Shown: positions 7,487 to 15,938 of the stretch, piece by piece
How the letters are laid out: each line of letters opens with the position of its first letter
Position numbering within the stretch: position 1 is the stretch's first letter
Position numbers and translations under genes: made by a program
Notes under the pieces: model-generated
Seen by the model: the letters and a program-made list of their open reading frames with translations, nothing else
Databases searched by the model: none
What the model was told of the DNA's origin: nothing
Assembly: GCA_036637375.1 (NCBI GenBank)
Contig: JAVWMQ010000023.1
Span: 1-28,783, forward strand
Source: JAVWMQ01 sp036637375
GTDB taxonomy: Bacteria; Bacillota; Clostridia; Peptostreptococcales; Anaerovoracaceae
Reading direction: 5' to 3'
Length of the DNA stretch: 28,783 bases

Positions 7487-7544
7487 AACTTCCTCCTTAA
7501 CTATACATATCAAACTCAAATTTGTTTGACTTTCCTATGTAATT

Positions 7545-7573
7545 ATTATACTCCAGCAACACAAATATCACAA
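7545..7573 (-). promoter_or_regulatory. Promoter of the lipoprotein-EamA unit
   Basis: The minus strand has TTGTGA (7573-7568), a 17-base spacer and a perfect TATAAT (7550-7545), just downstream of the tRNA-Glu terminator. The leader is about 50 bases. Confidence 0.57.
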
Positions 7574-7627
7574 CAACATTTAGTTTCATCTTAAAATATA
7601 TACAGCAAAATATGGTAAATGTGCTAA

Positions 7628-7656
7628 CAAAAAATAGAAGCTTAATGCTTCTATTT
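7628..7656 (-). terminator. Intrinsic terminator after tRNA-Glu
   Basis: AAATAGAAGC and GCTTCTATTT form a perfect 10-base stem (7656-7647 with 7641-7632) around a 5-base loop, followed on the minus strand by more T. It begins 5 bases after the tRNA CCA end. Confidence 0.82.
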
Positions 7657-7660
7657 AACT

Positions 7661-7735
7661 TGGTATCCCCAAGGGGAGTCGAACCCCTGATTCCACCGTG
7701 AGAGGGTGGCGTCTTGACCACTTGACCATGGGGAC
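7661..7735 (-). tRNA. tRNA-Glu (anticodon CUC, CCA encoded)
   Basis: The minus strand folds into a full cloverleaf. The acceptor stem GTCCCCA pairs with TGGGGAT, closed by discriminator A and an encoded CCA. The D arm is TGGTCAAGTGGTCA. The anticodon stem CCACC/GGTGG holds the loop CTCTCAC with anticodon CTC, reading GAG. The T arm is AGGGG-TTCGACT-CCCCT. It is a single gene with its own promoter and terminator. The CUC isoacceptor reads the rarer Glu codon in an AT-rich genome, so a UUC species should exist elsewhere. Confidence 0.97.
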
Positions 7736-7770
7736 ATATATTGCTCTATACATATTTCTTTTCACTTGCT

Positions 7771-7799
7771 ATTATAGACCTTTTGTACTTTGTTGTCCA
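7771..7799 (-). promoter_or_regulatory. Promoter of tRNA-Glu
   Basis: The minus strand has TGGACA (7799-7794), a 17-base spacer and a perfect TATAAT (7776-7771), placing transcription start about 28 bases before the tRNA. Confidence 0.62.
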
Positions 7800-7812
7800 T
7801 TATATTTTATAC

Positions 7813-7850
7813 AAAAAACAGCCAGGTAATTATTGTATTTACTCTAGCTG
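7813..7850 (-). terminator. Probable terminator after the SIR2-domain gene
   Basis: On the minus strand CAGCTAGAGTAA pairs imperfectly with TTACCTGGCTG (one bulge, one wobble) and is followed by six T. It lies 16 bases past the stop of the SIR2-domain gene. Confidence 0.6.
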
Positions 7851-7865
7851 CTTATATTTTGTTTA

Positions 7866-8918
7866 TCAAGTATTTTTAATTATTTTCATTGGATCTAGTG
7901 CAAATTCCTCAAAGGATATCATTTCAAAATTCACATCTTCCCCAAAAAATCTTTTGTATCTATTGGCTTCCATCAGCCTTTTGGACTCCTCTTTATTGTC
8001 AAAGTCATTTATCACTGTGATTTTTAATTTACTTGATTTTCTATTAACTTGTGCTCTCTTTAGTAGATATTTGATGTGCATGTCAGCATTTGGAAAGGAA
8101 TAGCCACAAAATATCAAATGGTCCACTTCAAGTAATTTTTGTTCTGCCAAATGCCATATTGTACTTAAGTATATATTAGTCATATCCTTGTAGTACGATG
8201 GCGGTACCATAATTGGTATTCGGCTGCACTTGCAATTATCACATCTTAGGTACTCTCCACCTAGCTCTTTGTTAATTTCTGTAATTGAAATTTCTTTTCT
8301 ATAAAGCTTATTACAAGCAGGACAATAAAGCCAGTTTAATGAACCATGTATCTTAAGTAAATCTATTTTTGACTTAACATCGCAAGACAGTTCTTCTCCT
8401 GCAAGTTGTTCTATTCCGTAATTAATCTTGTATTCGCTAACTACTTCCCTAATCGCATCATCAATTAGTAAATCGTAATTGGTACTTACAAATGTTATAT
8501 CCTTCAAAATATCATTTGCCTTTAAATTTTCCAACAATTTCTTGTGATAGTTGTCTGCCTTAACTTTATCACCAATTGTAATTGCAAGTAAAAACACAAA
8601 GTAAATTCTAAGTCTATCAATTTTTTCGTTATATATTAAATTATTAACATCGCCAAAATTCAGAAAAGATTCGCCTCGTTCTTTTGCCAAATCCAGCATA
8701 CCTAAAGCCTCTTCAAATTTGGGGAAGTAAGTATTACCCTTAACATTCCAAACATCAATATCAAACATAGATTTAAAAAATTCTCCAATTTGTAAATCCA
8801 TATTTTCTTTGCTGTTCTTGAATTTCTCACTATTAAAATACTCAAATAATATTTCACTTTGTAACGGTGCTCCATCTGCCTTTGATGCTCCAGCACCCAA
8901 AAAAATCGCCGTCTTCAT
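7866..8918 (-). CDS. SIR2-like domain protein with zinc ribbon
   Basis: The 350-residue protein opens with the sirtuin Rossmann motif FLGAGAS (6-12). It then has STNYD (145-149, equivalent to the TQNxD motif with catalytic Asn147) and HGSLNW with catalytic His191. A CxxC...CxxC zinc ribbon (Cys199/202 and Cys226/229) and CGYSFPNADMHI (271-282), the usual SIR2-like C-terminal motif, follow. Proteins of this class hydrolyse or use NAD+; many standalone or fused members act in phage defence by depleting NAD+. No membrane segment is present. The gene follows a UvrD-like helicase by 62 bases on the same strand, with its own extended -10 in the gap. AAGGAG precedes the ATG. A deacetylase or metabolic role is not excluded. 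Confidence 0.88.
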   Translation of the reverse strand: MKTAIFLGAGASKADGAPLQSEILFEYFNSEKFKNSKENMDLQIGEFFKSMFDIDVWNVKGNTYFPKFEEALGMLDLAKERGESFLNFGDVNNLIYNEKIDRLRIYFVFLLAITIGDKVKADNYHKKLLENLKANDILKDITFVSTNYDLLIDDAIREVVSEYKINYGIEQLAGEELSCDVKSKIDLLKIHGSLNWLYCPACNKLYRKEISITEINKELGGEYLRCDNCKCSRIPIMVPPSYYKDMTNIYLSTIWHLAEQKLLEVDHLIFCGYSFPNADMHIKYLLKRAQVNRKSSKLKITVINDFDNKEESKRLMEANRYKRFFGEDVNFEMISFEEFALDPMKIIKNT

Positions 8919-8953
8919 ATTTACTCCTTAAATATTCAAAACTATTTGATATA

Positions 8954-8962
8954 ATTATAGCA
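8954..8962 (-). promoter_or_regulatory. Extended -10 upstream of the SIR2-domain gene
   Basis: The minus strand reads TGCTATAAT (8962-8954), a perfect extended -10, in the 62-base gap between the helicase stop and the SIR2-domain gene. No good -35 is seen. It would allow separate transcription of the SIR2-domain gene. Confidence 0.5.
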
Positions 8963-8980
8963 CAAATTATCTGTATTAAA

Positions 8981-11248
8981 TTACTTAAAAATAACTCTTT
9001 CTATTTCTTCTTTAGTGATTTCCACTGTAGTCCCACTTGCAGTTCTGCATCTATATACATCACCTATTTTACGTGCAACGACACAATTGCCCTTTTCACT
9101 GTGCACAATTGTATCACCTATTGCAACATGTTTAATTATTTCCTCTAAATTGCCTGATTCAGCTGCTAATCTTCGTTTCTTTGCATATGCTGACTCAGTA
9201 ACTTGAACTGGCTCTGGAGTAAGCTTTGTTAAAGTACCACTATTACCTGTTTCATTAGCACCCTTTTCCTCCCCAAGTTTACTATATGAACCTCTATGCC
9301 TTATACCTTTGTTGCTTTGTTTTTTGACTAGTCCAACTTCTTCTAGGAACATTGAATTTGAATCTGCTGCCATCGGACAGTTTACAACCTTTACACTCTT
9401 TTTGCCTCGTGTAATAGCTACATAAAACAATCGTCTTTCTTCTTCGATTAATTTTGTAATTTCTTCTTTTTCTTCCTTTTTTATTCTTGAAGTGCCAAGC
9501 TTCATTTGCTTGTTTTCTTTTTGAAGTTCTGCCCCTGGCATTATTCTATCCATCATGTCAATTACAAATACATTATCAAATTCAAGACCTTTGCTTGAAT
9601 GCATGGTTGTTAATACTAGGTTTGTTTTTTTGCTATTTTTATTTCCTCCAAAGAAGCCTGCTAGTTCCTCTAGCCTGTACTTTAATTCGTCTAAATCTTT
9701 GCACGCCTTTGCCAAAGATGCAAGTACCATAGCTTTTGTCACAAAACTATTCATAAGTGCTAAGTCTGAATTTGCTCTACGTTTCAGGAAATCCTTGTAG
9801 CCAAGCTTGTTCATTACTCCCATTATAACTTCTTCAAGAGTTCCCTCCATTACAGCATTAACTCTAATCATATAAAGCTTCAAATTTCTTGTTTTCTTTA
9901 CATCATTTTTATAAAACTCTGCAAGTCCATCAAAGATATTGTCTCCGTCTTTGTGTTCTTCTGTTACAAATCTAATCATATCCTGCTTGTTCATAAACAA
10001 TTTAAGCTTATAATATATTTCCTTAAATGTTTCTTTGTCTTGTGGATTATATAGGAATGTCAGAATATCCAAAATATCTTTAAGCACAAATGAATCAAAG
10101 AATGCGTCACCTCTACCATAGATATTAAAATCCATATTATTTCTATCAAGTGCATCAGCAATAATAACTGCAGATTCACTGTTCCTATAAATTATGGCAT
10201 CTGTCTCGTTTTGATTTTGTTTGTTGTTAAAATAACTTGTAAAGTATGTTTCATAGCTAAGTGTCTTTGTGAAACTCGGTTTAACTCCAAGTTCTGCAAC
10301 ACCTTCCATTGTTTTTTTGATTCGGTTTTCGTTGTTTTCAATTAGCTTTTGAGCACAACTTATTATCTCATCTGTACTTCTATAGTTTGTTTCAATCTTT
10401 AGAACCTTTGCTCCTTCATACCTTTTATGGAAATTTAAAAGCATCTCCGGATATGCTGCTCTAAATCCATAAATGCTTTGGTCTTCATCTCCTACCATAA
10501 AGATGTTATTTTTGTCTTCACATAATAAATCTATTAGTTTGTGCTGAACTTTTGATGTGTCTTGCGCTTCGTCTACATTTACATAGTCATACTTATTTTT
10601 GAAGTGCTCTGAAACCTTCGGTATTTTTCTAAGTATGTTGTATGTGTAAATCAACATATCGTCATAGTCCATAAACTTGTTTTCTTTTTTATACTCTTGG
10701 TATCTTTCGTAGATTTTAATGAAAGCCTCTGGTTTTCGCAAAGATGGTATTTTGTGTTCCATTATTTGTGTTCTCGGCATCATCATATTTTTGCAATATG
10801 ATATCCCTGTAGCTATGTCTTTAATTTCCCCCGGACTTGGATAATATTTCAATATTTCTATATATATATCATTAATTATTTTTTCGCCATGAGTGATTAT
10901 TTCAAATCCTCTGCCTTGATTTAAGTGTTTGTAGTAATTAACTACTTCTAAACAAAAACTGTGAATTGTTCTAAATGAAACCTTGCCACCTAGCTCTTCT
11001 CCAAAAGTTTCTTTAAATCTCGAGCTCATATCTCTTGCTGACGCTTTACTAAACGTTAGTGATAATATTTTATCTTCATCTATTCCTAAGCACAAAATCA
11101 TATATGCAATTCTATTTATAATTACTGTTGTCTTGCCACTTCCTGGAACTGCAAGTAAAAGAACAGGTCCATCTACAGTTTTGACTGCTTGTTCCTGTTG
11201 TTCATTTAACCTTATGTTATAGTCATTTTTTAATTGTTCTATGTTCAC
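8981..11248 (-). CDS. UvrD/PcrA-like superfamily 1 DNA helicase
   Basis: The 755-residue protein has the SF1A motifs in order: Walker A AVPGSGKTT (about 33-41), motif Ia LTFSKASARDM, motif II VNVDEAQD, motif III GDEDQSIYGFRAA, motif IV NYRS, motif V TMHSSKGLEFDNVFVIDM and motif VI EERRLFYVAITRGKK. The last 60 residues (IGDTIVHSEKGNCVV, then TTVEITKEEIERVIF) look like the PcrA/UvrD C-terminal Tudor-like domain that touches RNA polymerase. Predicted activity is ATP-driven 3'-5' DNA unwinding in repair or replication restart. The start is a GTG, with GGGG and AGGA a few bases upstream. It is longer than GajB-type helicases, and no OLD nuclease is adjacent. The SIR2-domain gene follows on the same strand. 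Confidence 0.93.
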   Translation of the reverse strand: MNIEQLKNDYNIRLNEQQEQAVKTVDGPVLLLAVPGSGKTTVIINRIAYMILCLGIDEDKILSLTFSKASARDMSSRFKETFGEELGGKVSFRTIHSFCLEVVNYYKHLNQGRGFEIITHGEKIINDIYIEILKYYPSPGEIKDIATGISYCKNMMMPRTQIMEHKIPSLRKPEAFIKIYERYQEYKKENKFMDYDDMLIYTYNILRKIPKVSEHFKNKYDYVNVDEAQDTSKVQHKLIDLLCEDKNNIFMVGDEDQSIYGFRAAYPEMLLNFHKRYEGAKVLKIETNYRSTDEIISCAQKLIENNENRIKKTMEGVAELGVKPSFTKTLSYETYFTSYFNNKQNQNETDAIIYRNSESAVIIADALDRNNMDFNIYGRGDAFFDSFVLKDILDILTFLYNPQDKETFKEIYYKLKLFMNKQDMIRFVTEEHKDGDNIFDGLAEFYKNDVKKTRNLKLYMIRVNAVMEGTLEEVIMGVMNKLGYKDFLKRRANSDLALMNSFVTKAMVLASLAKACKDLDELKYRLEELAGFFGGNKNSKKTNLVLTTMHSSKGLEFDNVFVIDMMDRIMPGAELQKENKQMKLGTSRIKKEEKEEITKLIEEERRLFYVAITRGKKSVKVVNCPMAADSNSMFLEEVGLVKKQSNKGIRHRGSYSKLGEEKGANETGNSGTLTKLTPEPVQVTESAYAKKRRLAAESGNLEEIIKHVAIGDTIVHSEKGNCVVARKIGDVYRCRTASGTTVEITKEEIERVIFK

Positions 11249-11435
11249 TATCCTACCCCTTTCATTCTAGCAACCTTACCATTATACAAAACATCTATGC
11301 GCCCGTCTATTGTCCTTCTCGTTCATACTTACAAATAGACATATGATATTTCACATCACAACAAAGGTCACTTTCTATATTTTATCACAAATTGAGTAGC
11401 TTATGTAATTATTATAACATTTTTAGAAGTTTCTT

Positions 11436-12569
11436 TTAAAAAATAATATTAAACACAGTGCCATTTGGTTGGTTATTATTTATCTCAATCTTACCTCCAT
11501 GGTTGTCGATTATACGTTTCACAATAGTTAAACCTAGCCCACTTCCACCAAGTTCACGACTTCGTGATTTGTCGACACGAAAAAAAGGTTCAAACACCTG
11601 GTTTTTTTCAGCTTCTGGTATTCCAATTCCAGTATCCGCTACTATAACAGAAACCTTACCACTTTGCTCCTTTTGAACTTTTACTTCAACGCTACCCCCA
11701 TTTATATTGTATTTAATTGCGTTTTCCACAAGATTATAAAGAGCCCTATAAATCGAATCCAAATTACCTTTAATTATGCTTTCATCAGATTCCATAGACA
11801 ATTTGACATTTTTTTCATTCGCCACTGTTCCAAGCTCTTCAAAAATATCTGCAAAAATTTCTTTTATACAAATTGAACTTTTTTCCTCTTCATATTCACT
11901 CTGAGTCATTGATAGCAAGTTAGCAACTAACCCTCTGAGCCTATAAATCTGTTTCTCAAATACAGAGATTAATGCTTCATACTCTGCATTGCCATGTGAT
12001 TTTTGTAATCTAAACACATCAATTTTTGCTTGTAAAACGGCTAACGGTGTCTTTAACTCGTGAGCTGCACTAGCTGAAAATTCTTGCTGCAAACAAAAAG
12101 CATGATTAATCTTGTTCATCATATCATTAAATGATTCCGTAAGATCTGCAATCTCATCCTTTGTTGTTGGTACCATAATAGATTCCGATAAGTTGTTTGC
12201 ATGTACGCTTTTAACCTGTTCATTTAAGTTTTTTAGTGGTTTTAAAGCTCGCCCCAAAACATAATATGTCAAGGCTCCACCACATACGACCATTAGCAAC
12301 ATATAAATAAGACTATCCATTCTAAAACTTTCCTTTGCAGTTGCTGCAACAGGTGGCCCAATTAGAGTTCCTTCTTCTGTTGGTGCAGTATGAACATTGT
12401 TCTCATTATCTAGTGGTTTTGCATCTGTAAGTTCAGAGGCTGCGACAATGGTATTAACAATCTTGCCTGCTGAATTATTTAATAGCAGTGTAAGGCCAAA
12501 GCAGCAAACAATCAAAAGAGCAACTGATATTAATGTAATCCTAACTCTAATAGAGATTTTATTAAACAT
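11436..12569 (-). CDS. Sensor histidine kinase
   Basis: The 377-residue protein has TM1 (about 10-31), an extracytoplasmic loop of about 55 residues, TM2 (about 86-106) and a HAMP domain. The H-box SASAAHELKTPLA has phospho-acceptor His170. The ATPase has N box NLVENAIKYN, G1 DTGIGIP and G2 GGSGLGLTIV. The short loop has no recognised ligand domain and no Cys. It overlaps the end of the upstream response regulator gene by 8 bases, so the two are co-translated. The pair is divergent from the thioredoxin/ABC/polyferredoxin operon, whose promoter carries the same direct repeat as the regulator promoter. This suggests that the kinase senses something that operon handles. Confidence 0.95.
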   Translation of the reverse strand: MFNKISIRVRITLISVALLIVCCFGLTLLLNNSAGKIVNTIVAASELTDAKPLDNENNVHTAPTEEGTLIGPPVAATAKESFRMDSLIYMLLMVVCGGALTYYVLGRALKPLKNLNEQVKSVHANNLSESIMVPTTKDEIADLTESFNDMMNKINHAFCLQQEFSASAAHELKTPLAVLQAKIDVFRLQKSHGNAEYEALISVFEKQIYRLRGLVANLLSMTQSEYEEEKSSICIKEIFADIFEELGTVANEKNVKLSMESDESIIKGNLDSIYRALYNLVENAIKYNINGGSVEVKVQKEQSGKVSVIVADTGIGIPEAEKNQVFEPFFRVDKSRSRELGGSGLGLTIVKRIIDNHGGKIEINNNQPNGTVFNIIF

Positions 12570-13251
12570 TTGCCACTCCCCCTTTACTATGCAATATATA
12601 ACCTTCTTTTATCTTTGTTTCAATAGGATCATATCCTAAAGTTTCTTTTATCTTCTTTCTTAGTGTTGCAATATGAACACGTATTGCACTGCTAAAACTA
12701 TCTACGTTTTGATCCCAAACGTGTTCAATTAATTCTTCTTGGCTTATAACCCTGTCCATATTCATCATAAAATATTCTAATAATCCAAATTCCTTTTTTG
12801 TGAGAATAATTTCCATTTGATGACACATAACAATTCTCTTTGCTAAATCCATTGTCATATTTCCACAAGACAACAAATTGCTTTTTTGTACAAATTGTCT
12901 TTTAAGCAAGTTTCTGATACGTGCAGTAAGTTCTGCAAAATCAAAAGGCTTTGCTAAGTAGTCATTGGCACCTAAATCAAGTCCATTTACCTTATCTAAA
13001 ACGGTACTCCTCGCACTTAGAATGAGTATCTTTAATTCTGGTTTCTCATCTCTAATTTTTTCTAAAACAGTTAATCCATCCATCTTTGGTAAATTTATAT
13101 CCAGAACAACTAAATCATAATTTTCAACAAAAAGCTGCTCATAAGCTGCCTCACCATCGCCGCAAGAGTCTACTGCATATCCATATATTAAAAGCCCCTC
13201 CACAATTGCTTCTCTCAACAGTGGCTCATCTTCTACTACTAAAATCCTCAT
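12562..13251 (-). CDS. OmpR/PhoB-family response regulator
   Basis: The 229-residue protein has a receiver domain (1-115) with acidic Glu7, Asp8 and Glu9, phospho-acceptor Asp51 in VVLDINLPKMDG, Ser79 and Lys101 in LAKPFDF. A C-terminal winged helix (about 125-225) follows, with EFGLLEYFMMN and the recognition region SSAIRVHIATLRKKI. GGAGGTG precedes the ATG. The promoter upstream has an extended -10 and a TTAAC-N6-TTAAC direct repeat, the 11-base periodicity usual for OmpR-family sites. The mirror-placed copy lies in front of the divergent operon. I infer autoregulation and control of that operon. Confidence 0.96.
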   Translation of the reverse strand: MRILVVEDEPLLREAIVEGLLIYGYAVDSCGDGEAAYEQLFVENYDLVVLDINLPKMDGLTVLEKIRDEKPELKILILSARSTVLDKVNGLDLGANDYLAKPFDFAELTARIRNLLKRQFVQKSNLLSCGNMTMDLAKRIVMCHQMEIILTKKEFGLLEYFMMNMDRVISQEELIEHVWDQNVDSFSSAIRVHIATLRKKIKETLGYDPIETKIKEGYILHSKGGVANV

Positions 13252-13271
13252 TTTTTCTCACCTCCATTTTT

Positions 13272-13303
13272 ATTATACCATAGTGTAGTTAAATCTTTGT
13301 TAA
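13272..13303 (-). promoter_or_regulatory. Regulator promoter with TTAAC-N6-TTAAC operator
   Basis: On the minus strand TTAACAAAGATTTAAC (13303-13288) has two TTAAC units exactly 11 bases apart. Ten bases later comes TATAAT (13277-13272) preceded by TGG, an extended -10. The repeat occupies the -35 region, as expected for activation by an OmpR-family protein. Confidence 0.62.
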
Positions 13304-13330
13304 GAAAAATATCTCTAAAATTTTGCGACC

Positions 13331-13363
13331 TTAACACAGATTTAACAACTACTTTGTTATTAT
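13331..13363 (+). promoter_or_regulatory. Redox/ABC operon promoter with TTAAC-N6-TTAAC operator
   Basis: TTAACACAGATTTAAC (13331-13346) repeats the regulator operator with one base changed and the same 11-base spacing. Eleven bases later comes TATTAT (13358-13363) preceded by TGT, an extended -10. There is no good -35 hexamer, so activation by the divergent regulator is likely. The first gene starts at 13407. Confidence 0.62.
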
Positions 13364-13406
13364 TCTTTTAGATTTATAAAACATTATGAAAAAGGAGAAA
13401 TTTACA

Positions 13407-14027
13407 ATGAAAAAAACAACTACATTAATTTTAGTTCTAATAATGGTGCTAAGTTTAGCTGCCTGTGGCAATGATTCACCTGGCAATAATGATGGTAATG
13501 TTAGCCCACCTCCAAAAGAAGAAACTTCAACTAAGAAGTTCAAAAAAACTCCTTTGGGGGATTTTTCCGCAAAAGACTTTGATGGAAATACTATAACTAA
13601 AGATATCTTCGCTGACTACGATTTAACTATGGTCAACCTTTGGACTACTACTTGTGGATATTGCATTGAGGAAATGCCAATACTAAACGAGTTACGAAAA
13701 GAATTCCAAGATAATGGCAAGAGTTTTAACATTATAAGCGTTTGTATGGACATTGGAAATACGGATCAACTGAAAGATTCAAATTTAAAAAAGGCAAAAG
13801 AGATCATCAATAAAGCTGGTGTATCCTATCCTAACTTGATTCCTGACAGTGTACTTTTAAAAGGTAGATTAAAAGGAATTCAAGCTTACCCAGAAAGTTT
13901 CTTTGTTGATAAAAACGGTAATGTTGTAAGCGAACCTTATGTTGGCGCTCTACCTAAAAATCACTGGAAAGTTACAATGAATAACGAACTTGAAAAGCTA
14001 AGTAAAAACACAGAAAAGGAGCAATAA
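13407..14027 (+). CDS. TlpA-like thioredoxin-fold lipoprotein
   Basis: The 206-residue protein starts at the ATG at 13407 with AAGGAG upstream; an ATG at 13386 lies before that site and is unlikely. A lipobox LAAC (Cys20) is followed by a Ser/Pro/Lys linker. The thioredoxin fold then carries the active site TTTCGYCIEEMP (Cys-Gly-Tyr-Cys) and a YPESFFVDKNGNV segment holding the cis-Pro loop. TlpA/ResA-type proteins reduce or isomerise extracytoplasmic disulfides. It should be anchored outside the membrane. Its stop codon is directly followed by the ATG of the first ABC gene. It is the first gene of a six-gene operon that ends with a membrane polyferredoxin, a plausible source of its electrons. 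Confidence 0.92.
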   Translation: MKKTTTLILVLIMVLSLAACGNDSPGNNDGNVSPPPKEETSTKKFKKTPLGDFSAKDFDGNTITKDIFADYDLTMVNLWTTTCGYCIEEMPILNELRKEFQDNGKSFNIISVCMDIGNTDQLKDSNLKKAKEIINKAGVSYPNLIPDSVLLKGRLKGIQAYPESFFVDKNGNVVSEPYVGALPKNHWKVTMNNELEKLSKNTEKEQ

Positions 14028-15938
14028 ATGTTTACATTAAAAAATATTACAAAAACTTTTGATAAGGAGGTTGCATTATCAGATGTTTCCTTATCCATTT
14101 TGGGAGGCATGAACTACATCATTGGTGCTTCTGGCAGCGGCAAAACTACATTACTTCGTATTTTGTCTGCAATGGACGTTAATTATCATGGCGAGGCATC
14201 TTATCAAGGAAAAAACCTCAAGACACTTACAGAATCTGAAAAAGCTCAGATTTATGCAACAGAGTTTGGATTTATTGCCCAAGGTTTCCATCTAATTGAA
14301 GAACTTTCCGTTAGAGAAAACATACTACTTCCTTCATATTTAAAAAATAAACAAAGTGAAAAACAGCTAAAAATTCTAATGCAGCAGCTCAATATCCAAA
14401 AATTAGAAAACCAAAAGGTAAAAACACTATCAGGCGGAGAAAAGCAACGTGTAGCAATTGCAAGGGAATTAATGAAAAATCCAAAAGTGCTAATCGCCGA
14501 TGAACCTACTGCTGCACTAGATGAAAAAACTTCAAAAGATATTATTGCATTACTCCGTACAATTGCAAAAGATAGAACTGTAATAATCGTTACCCACGAC
14601 ACCTCTCTTATACAAGGCAATTGTTCCGTATTTGAACTTGATAAAGGTGTTCTTTGCAAATGTGGTATGGCGAGTAACACAGCAAAAACACGCCACACTT
14701 CTTTGCCTAAGCGTAATTTATCTATGGCCTCTGCCTTACAAATGGCAAAAGTTAATGGCAAACGACAATTTGGCAAAATACTTTCTATAATTATTGCCCT
14801 TACCGTCGCTGCATCATGTCTCACAATTAATTTTAGCGGAGTGCTAGGAGCAAGTAGTGATGAAGCCTTTGATGAACTTTTAAAGAAACAAGGAAACTCT
14901 GTTTTAAACTTAAATGTTGTTCCTTCATTTATGGGCGCTGCTGCAACAGGTGAGGAAGGATCAACTGATAGCCAAAGTGTAACACAAAATATTGATGGAA
15001 TTATGGAAAAATACCAAGACGATAGTCGTGTTGAAGCAATTATAATGGATGCTCCCATTGATAATATGGTTCTTACATTAGGTGGCAAAGACTTCATTGT
15101 AGAGTCAACAGGACAAGCCCCAGTATTCAACAAAATGGTGGTAGGCAAAATCGCTGATAATAGTAAAAATGAAATTGTACTTTCACAGGTATTAGTAAAA
15201 AAACTTGGCAAAACAAACAAAGAAATACTTGGCAAGAAACTTTCATTTATAGGTTCTGTATACAACTGGGATAGTGGCAAGGCTGTAGAAATGCCTGTTT
15301 CATTTGATGCGATAGTTTCTGGTGTTGCTGACACGTCATACGGTATTGCTGGCGAAGGTGAATATAAGGATGAAGTTATGAAATTTGAAAACGAAGATTC
15401 ATTATTTTTATCTCAAGCACTGATGAAAGACGTATACAAGCAAGCAAAAAAGAAAGATCCAAGTTTCCCATTTGTCATTAGACCAACAAACCCTCAAAAT
15501 TATCTAGATATTTATGAAGAGTTAATGGCAGATGGCATTGTTCCTTTAGGACAGGTGGAATTAATTAGAGATATTGTTGGAATCAGAGGAGAAACAGCAA
15601 ATCAAACTGGTATTTCATATACTGTTATTTCTATATTATCTCTACTAGCTGCACTTTCTGTCTGCTTTGTGTCAAGTTTCATGCGCAAAAAGGAGTATGC
15701 AATTCACAAGCTAAGCGGCTATGCAAAAAAAGATATGCTTAAGTTAATCGCTGCAGAATATATTGGAATCTTCATTGTAAGTGGTATTTTGTGCTCTGCA
15801 TTGACCTTAATATTCCATGAACCTTTGTGGCTTGGTATTGCCTTAAGCTTTGGAGTATCTGCTTTATGTTATTTAGAAAACTGTATAGTAGCGCTAAGAG
15901 TAAACACTATTACCACTTTAAAAACTGGAGAACGCTAA
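14028..15938 (+). CDS. MacB-type ABC transporter, ATPase fused to FtsX permease (subunit 1)
   Basis: The 636-residue protein joins an ATPase to an FtsX-like permease. The ATPase has Walker A GASGSGKTT (33-41), Q-loop IAQGFHL, signature LSGGEKQR (134-141), Walker B VLIADEP (154-160) and H-loop His190. The permease has TM1 at about 248-270, an extracytoplasmic domain of about 270 residues, and three C-terminal helices from about 545. Fused MacB-like proteins work as mechanotransmission pumps for peptides, lipoproteins or antibiotics rather than moving substrate through the membrane. AAAAGGAG lies at the end of the thioredoxin gene and the ORFs abut. A second fusion follows at once, so a heterodimer is likely. 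Two cysteines (LCKCG, about 210) follow the ATPase. Confidence 0.93.
   Translation: MFTLKNITKTFDKEVALSDVSLSILGGMNYIIGASGSGKTTLLRILSAMDVNYHGEASYQGKNLKTLTESEKAQIYATEFGFIAQGFHLIEELSVRENILLPSYLKNKQSEKQLKILMQQLNIQKLENQKVKTLSGGEKQRVAIARELMKNPKVLIADEPTAALDEKTSKDIIALLRTIAKDRTVIIVTHDTSLIQGNCSVFELDKGVLCKCGMASNTAKTRHTSLPKRNLSMASALQMAKVNGKRQFGKILSIIIALTVAASCLTINFSGVLGASSDEAFDELLKKQGNSVLNLNVVPSFMGAAATGEEGSTDSQSVTQNIDGIMEKYQDDSRVEAIIMDAPIDNMVLTLGGKDFIVESTGQAPVFNKMVVGKIADNSKNEIVLSQVLVKKLGKTNKEILGKKLSFIGSVYNWDSGKAVEMPVSFDAIVSGVADTSYGIAGEGEYKDEVMKFENEDSLFLSQALMKDVYKQAKKKDPSFPFVIRPTNPQNYLDIYEELMADGIVPLGQVELIRDIVGIRGETANQTGISYTVISILSLLAALSVCFVSSFMRKKEYAIHKLSGYAKKDMLKLIAAEYIGIFIVSGILCSALTLIFHEPLWLGIALSFGVSALCYLENCIVALRVNTITTLKTGER

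Noticed and set aside
7661..8918. Integration of a SIR2/helicase island at tRNA-Glu
   Set aside because: Islands usually insert at the tRNA 3' end. Here the 5' side with its own promoter faces the SIR2 gene, no integrase is seen, and no repeat of the tRNA end was found.
7866..11248. Gabija-like defence system (GajA + GajB)
   Set aside because: The helicase is longer than GajB and the partner is a SIR2 protein, not an OLD-family ATPase-nuclease. No TOPRIM motif is present.
12307..12560. Histidine kinase as a BceS-like intramembrane sensor with BceAB-type transporter
   Set aside because: The kinase has an extracytoplasmic loop of about 55 residues plus HAMP, and the transporter genes are ATPase-FtsX fusions rather than separate BceA and BceB, so the Bce label does not fit.
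13386..13406. Upstream ATG of the thioredoxin lipoprotein as start
   Set aside because: The ribosome binding site AAGGAG lies after this ATG and before the one at 13407, and a signal peptide starting at 13407 is of normal form.
14252..15334. Long minus-strand open frame inside ABC subunit 1
   Set aside because: It lies wholly antisense to a protein with complete ABC and FtsX motifs, has no recognisable domain, and shows the Ser-rich composition typical of shadow frames.
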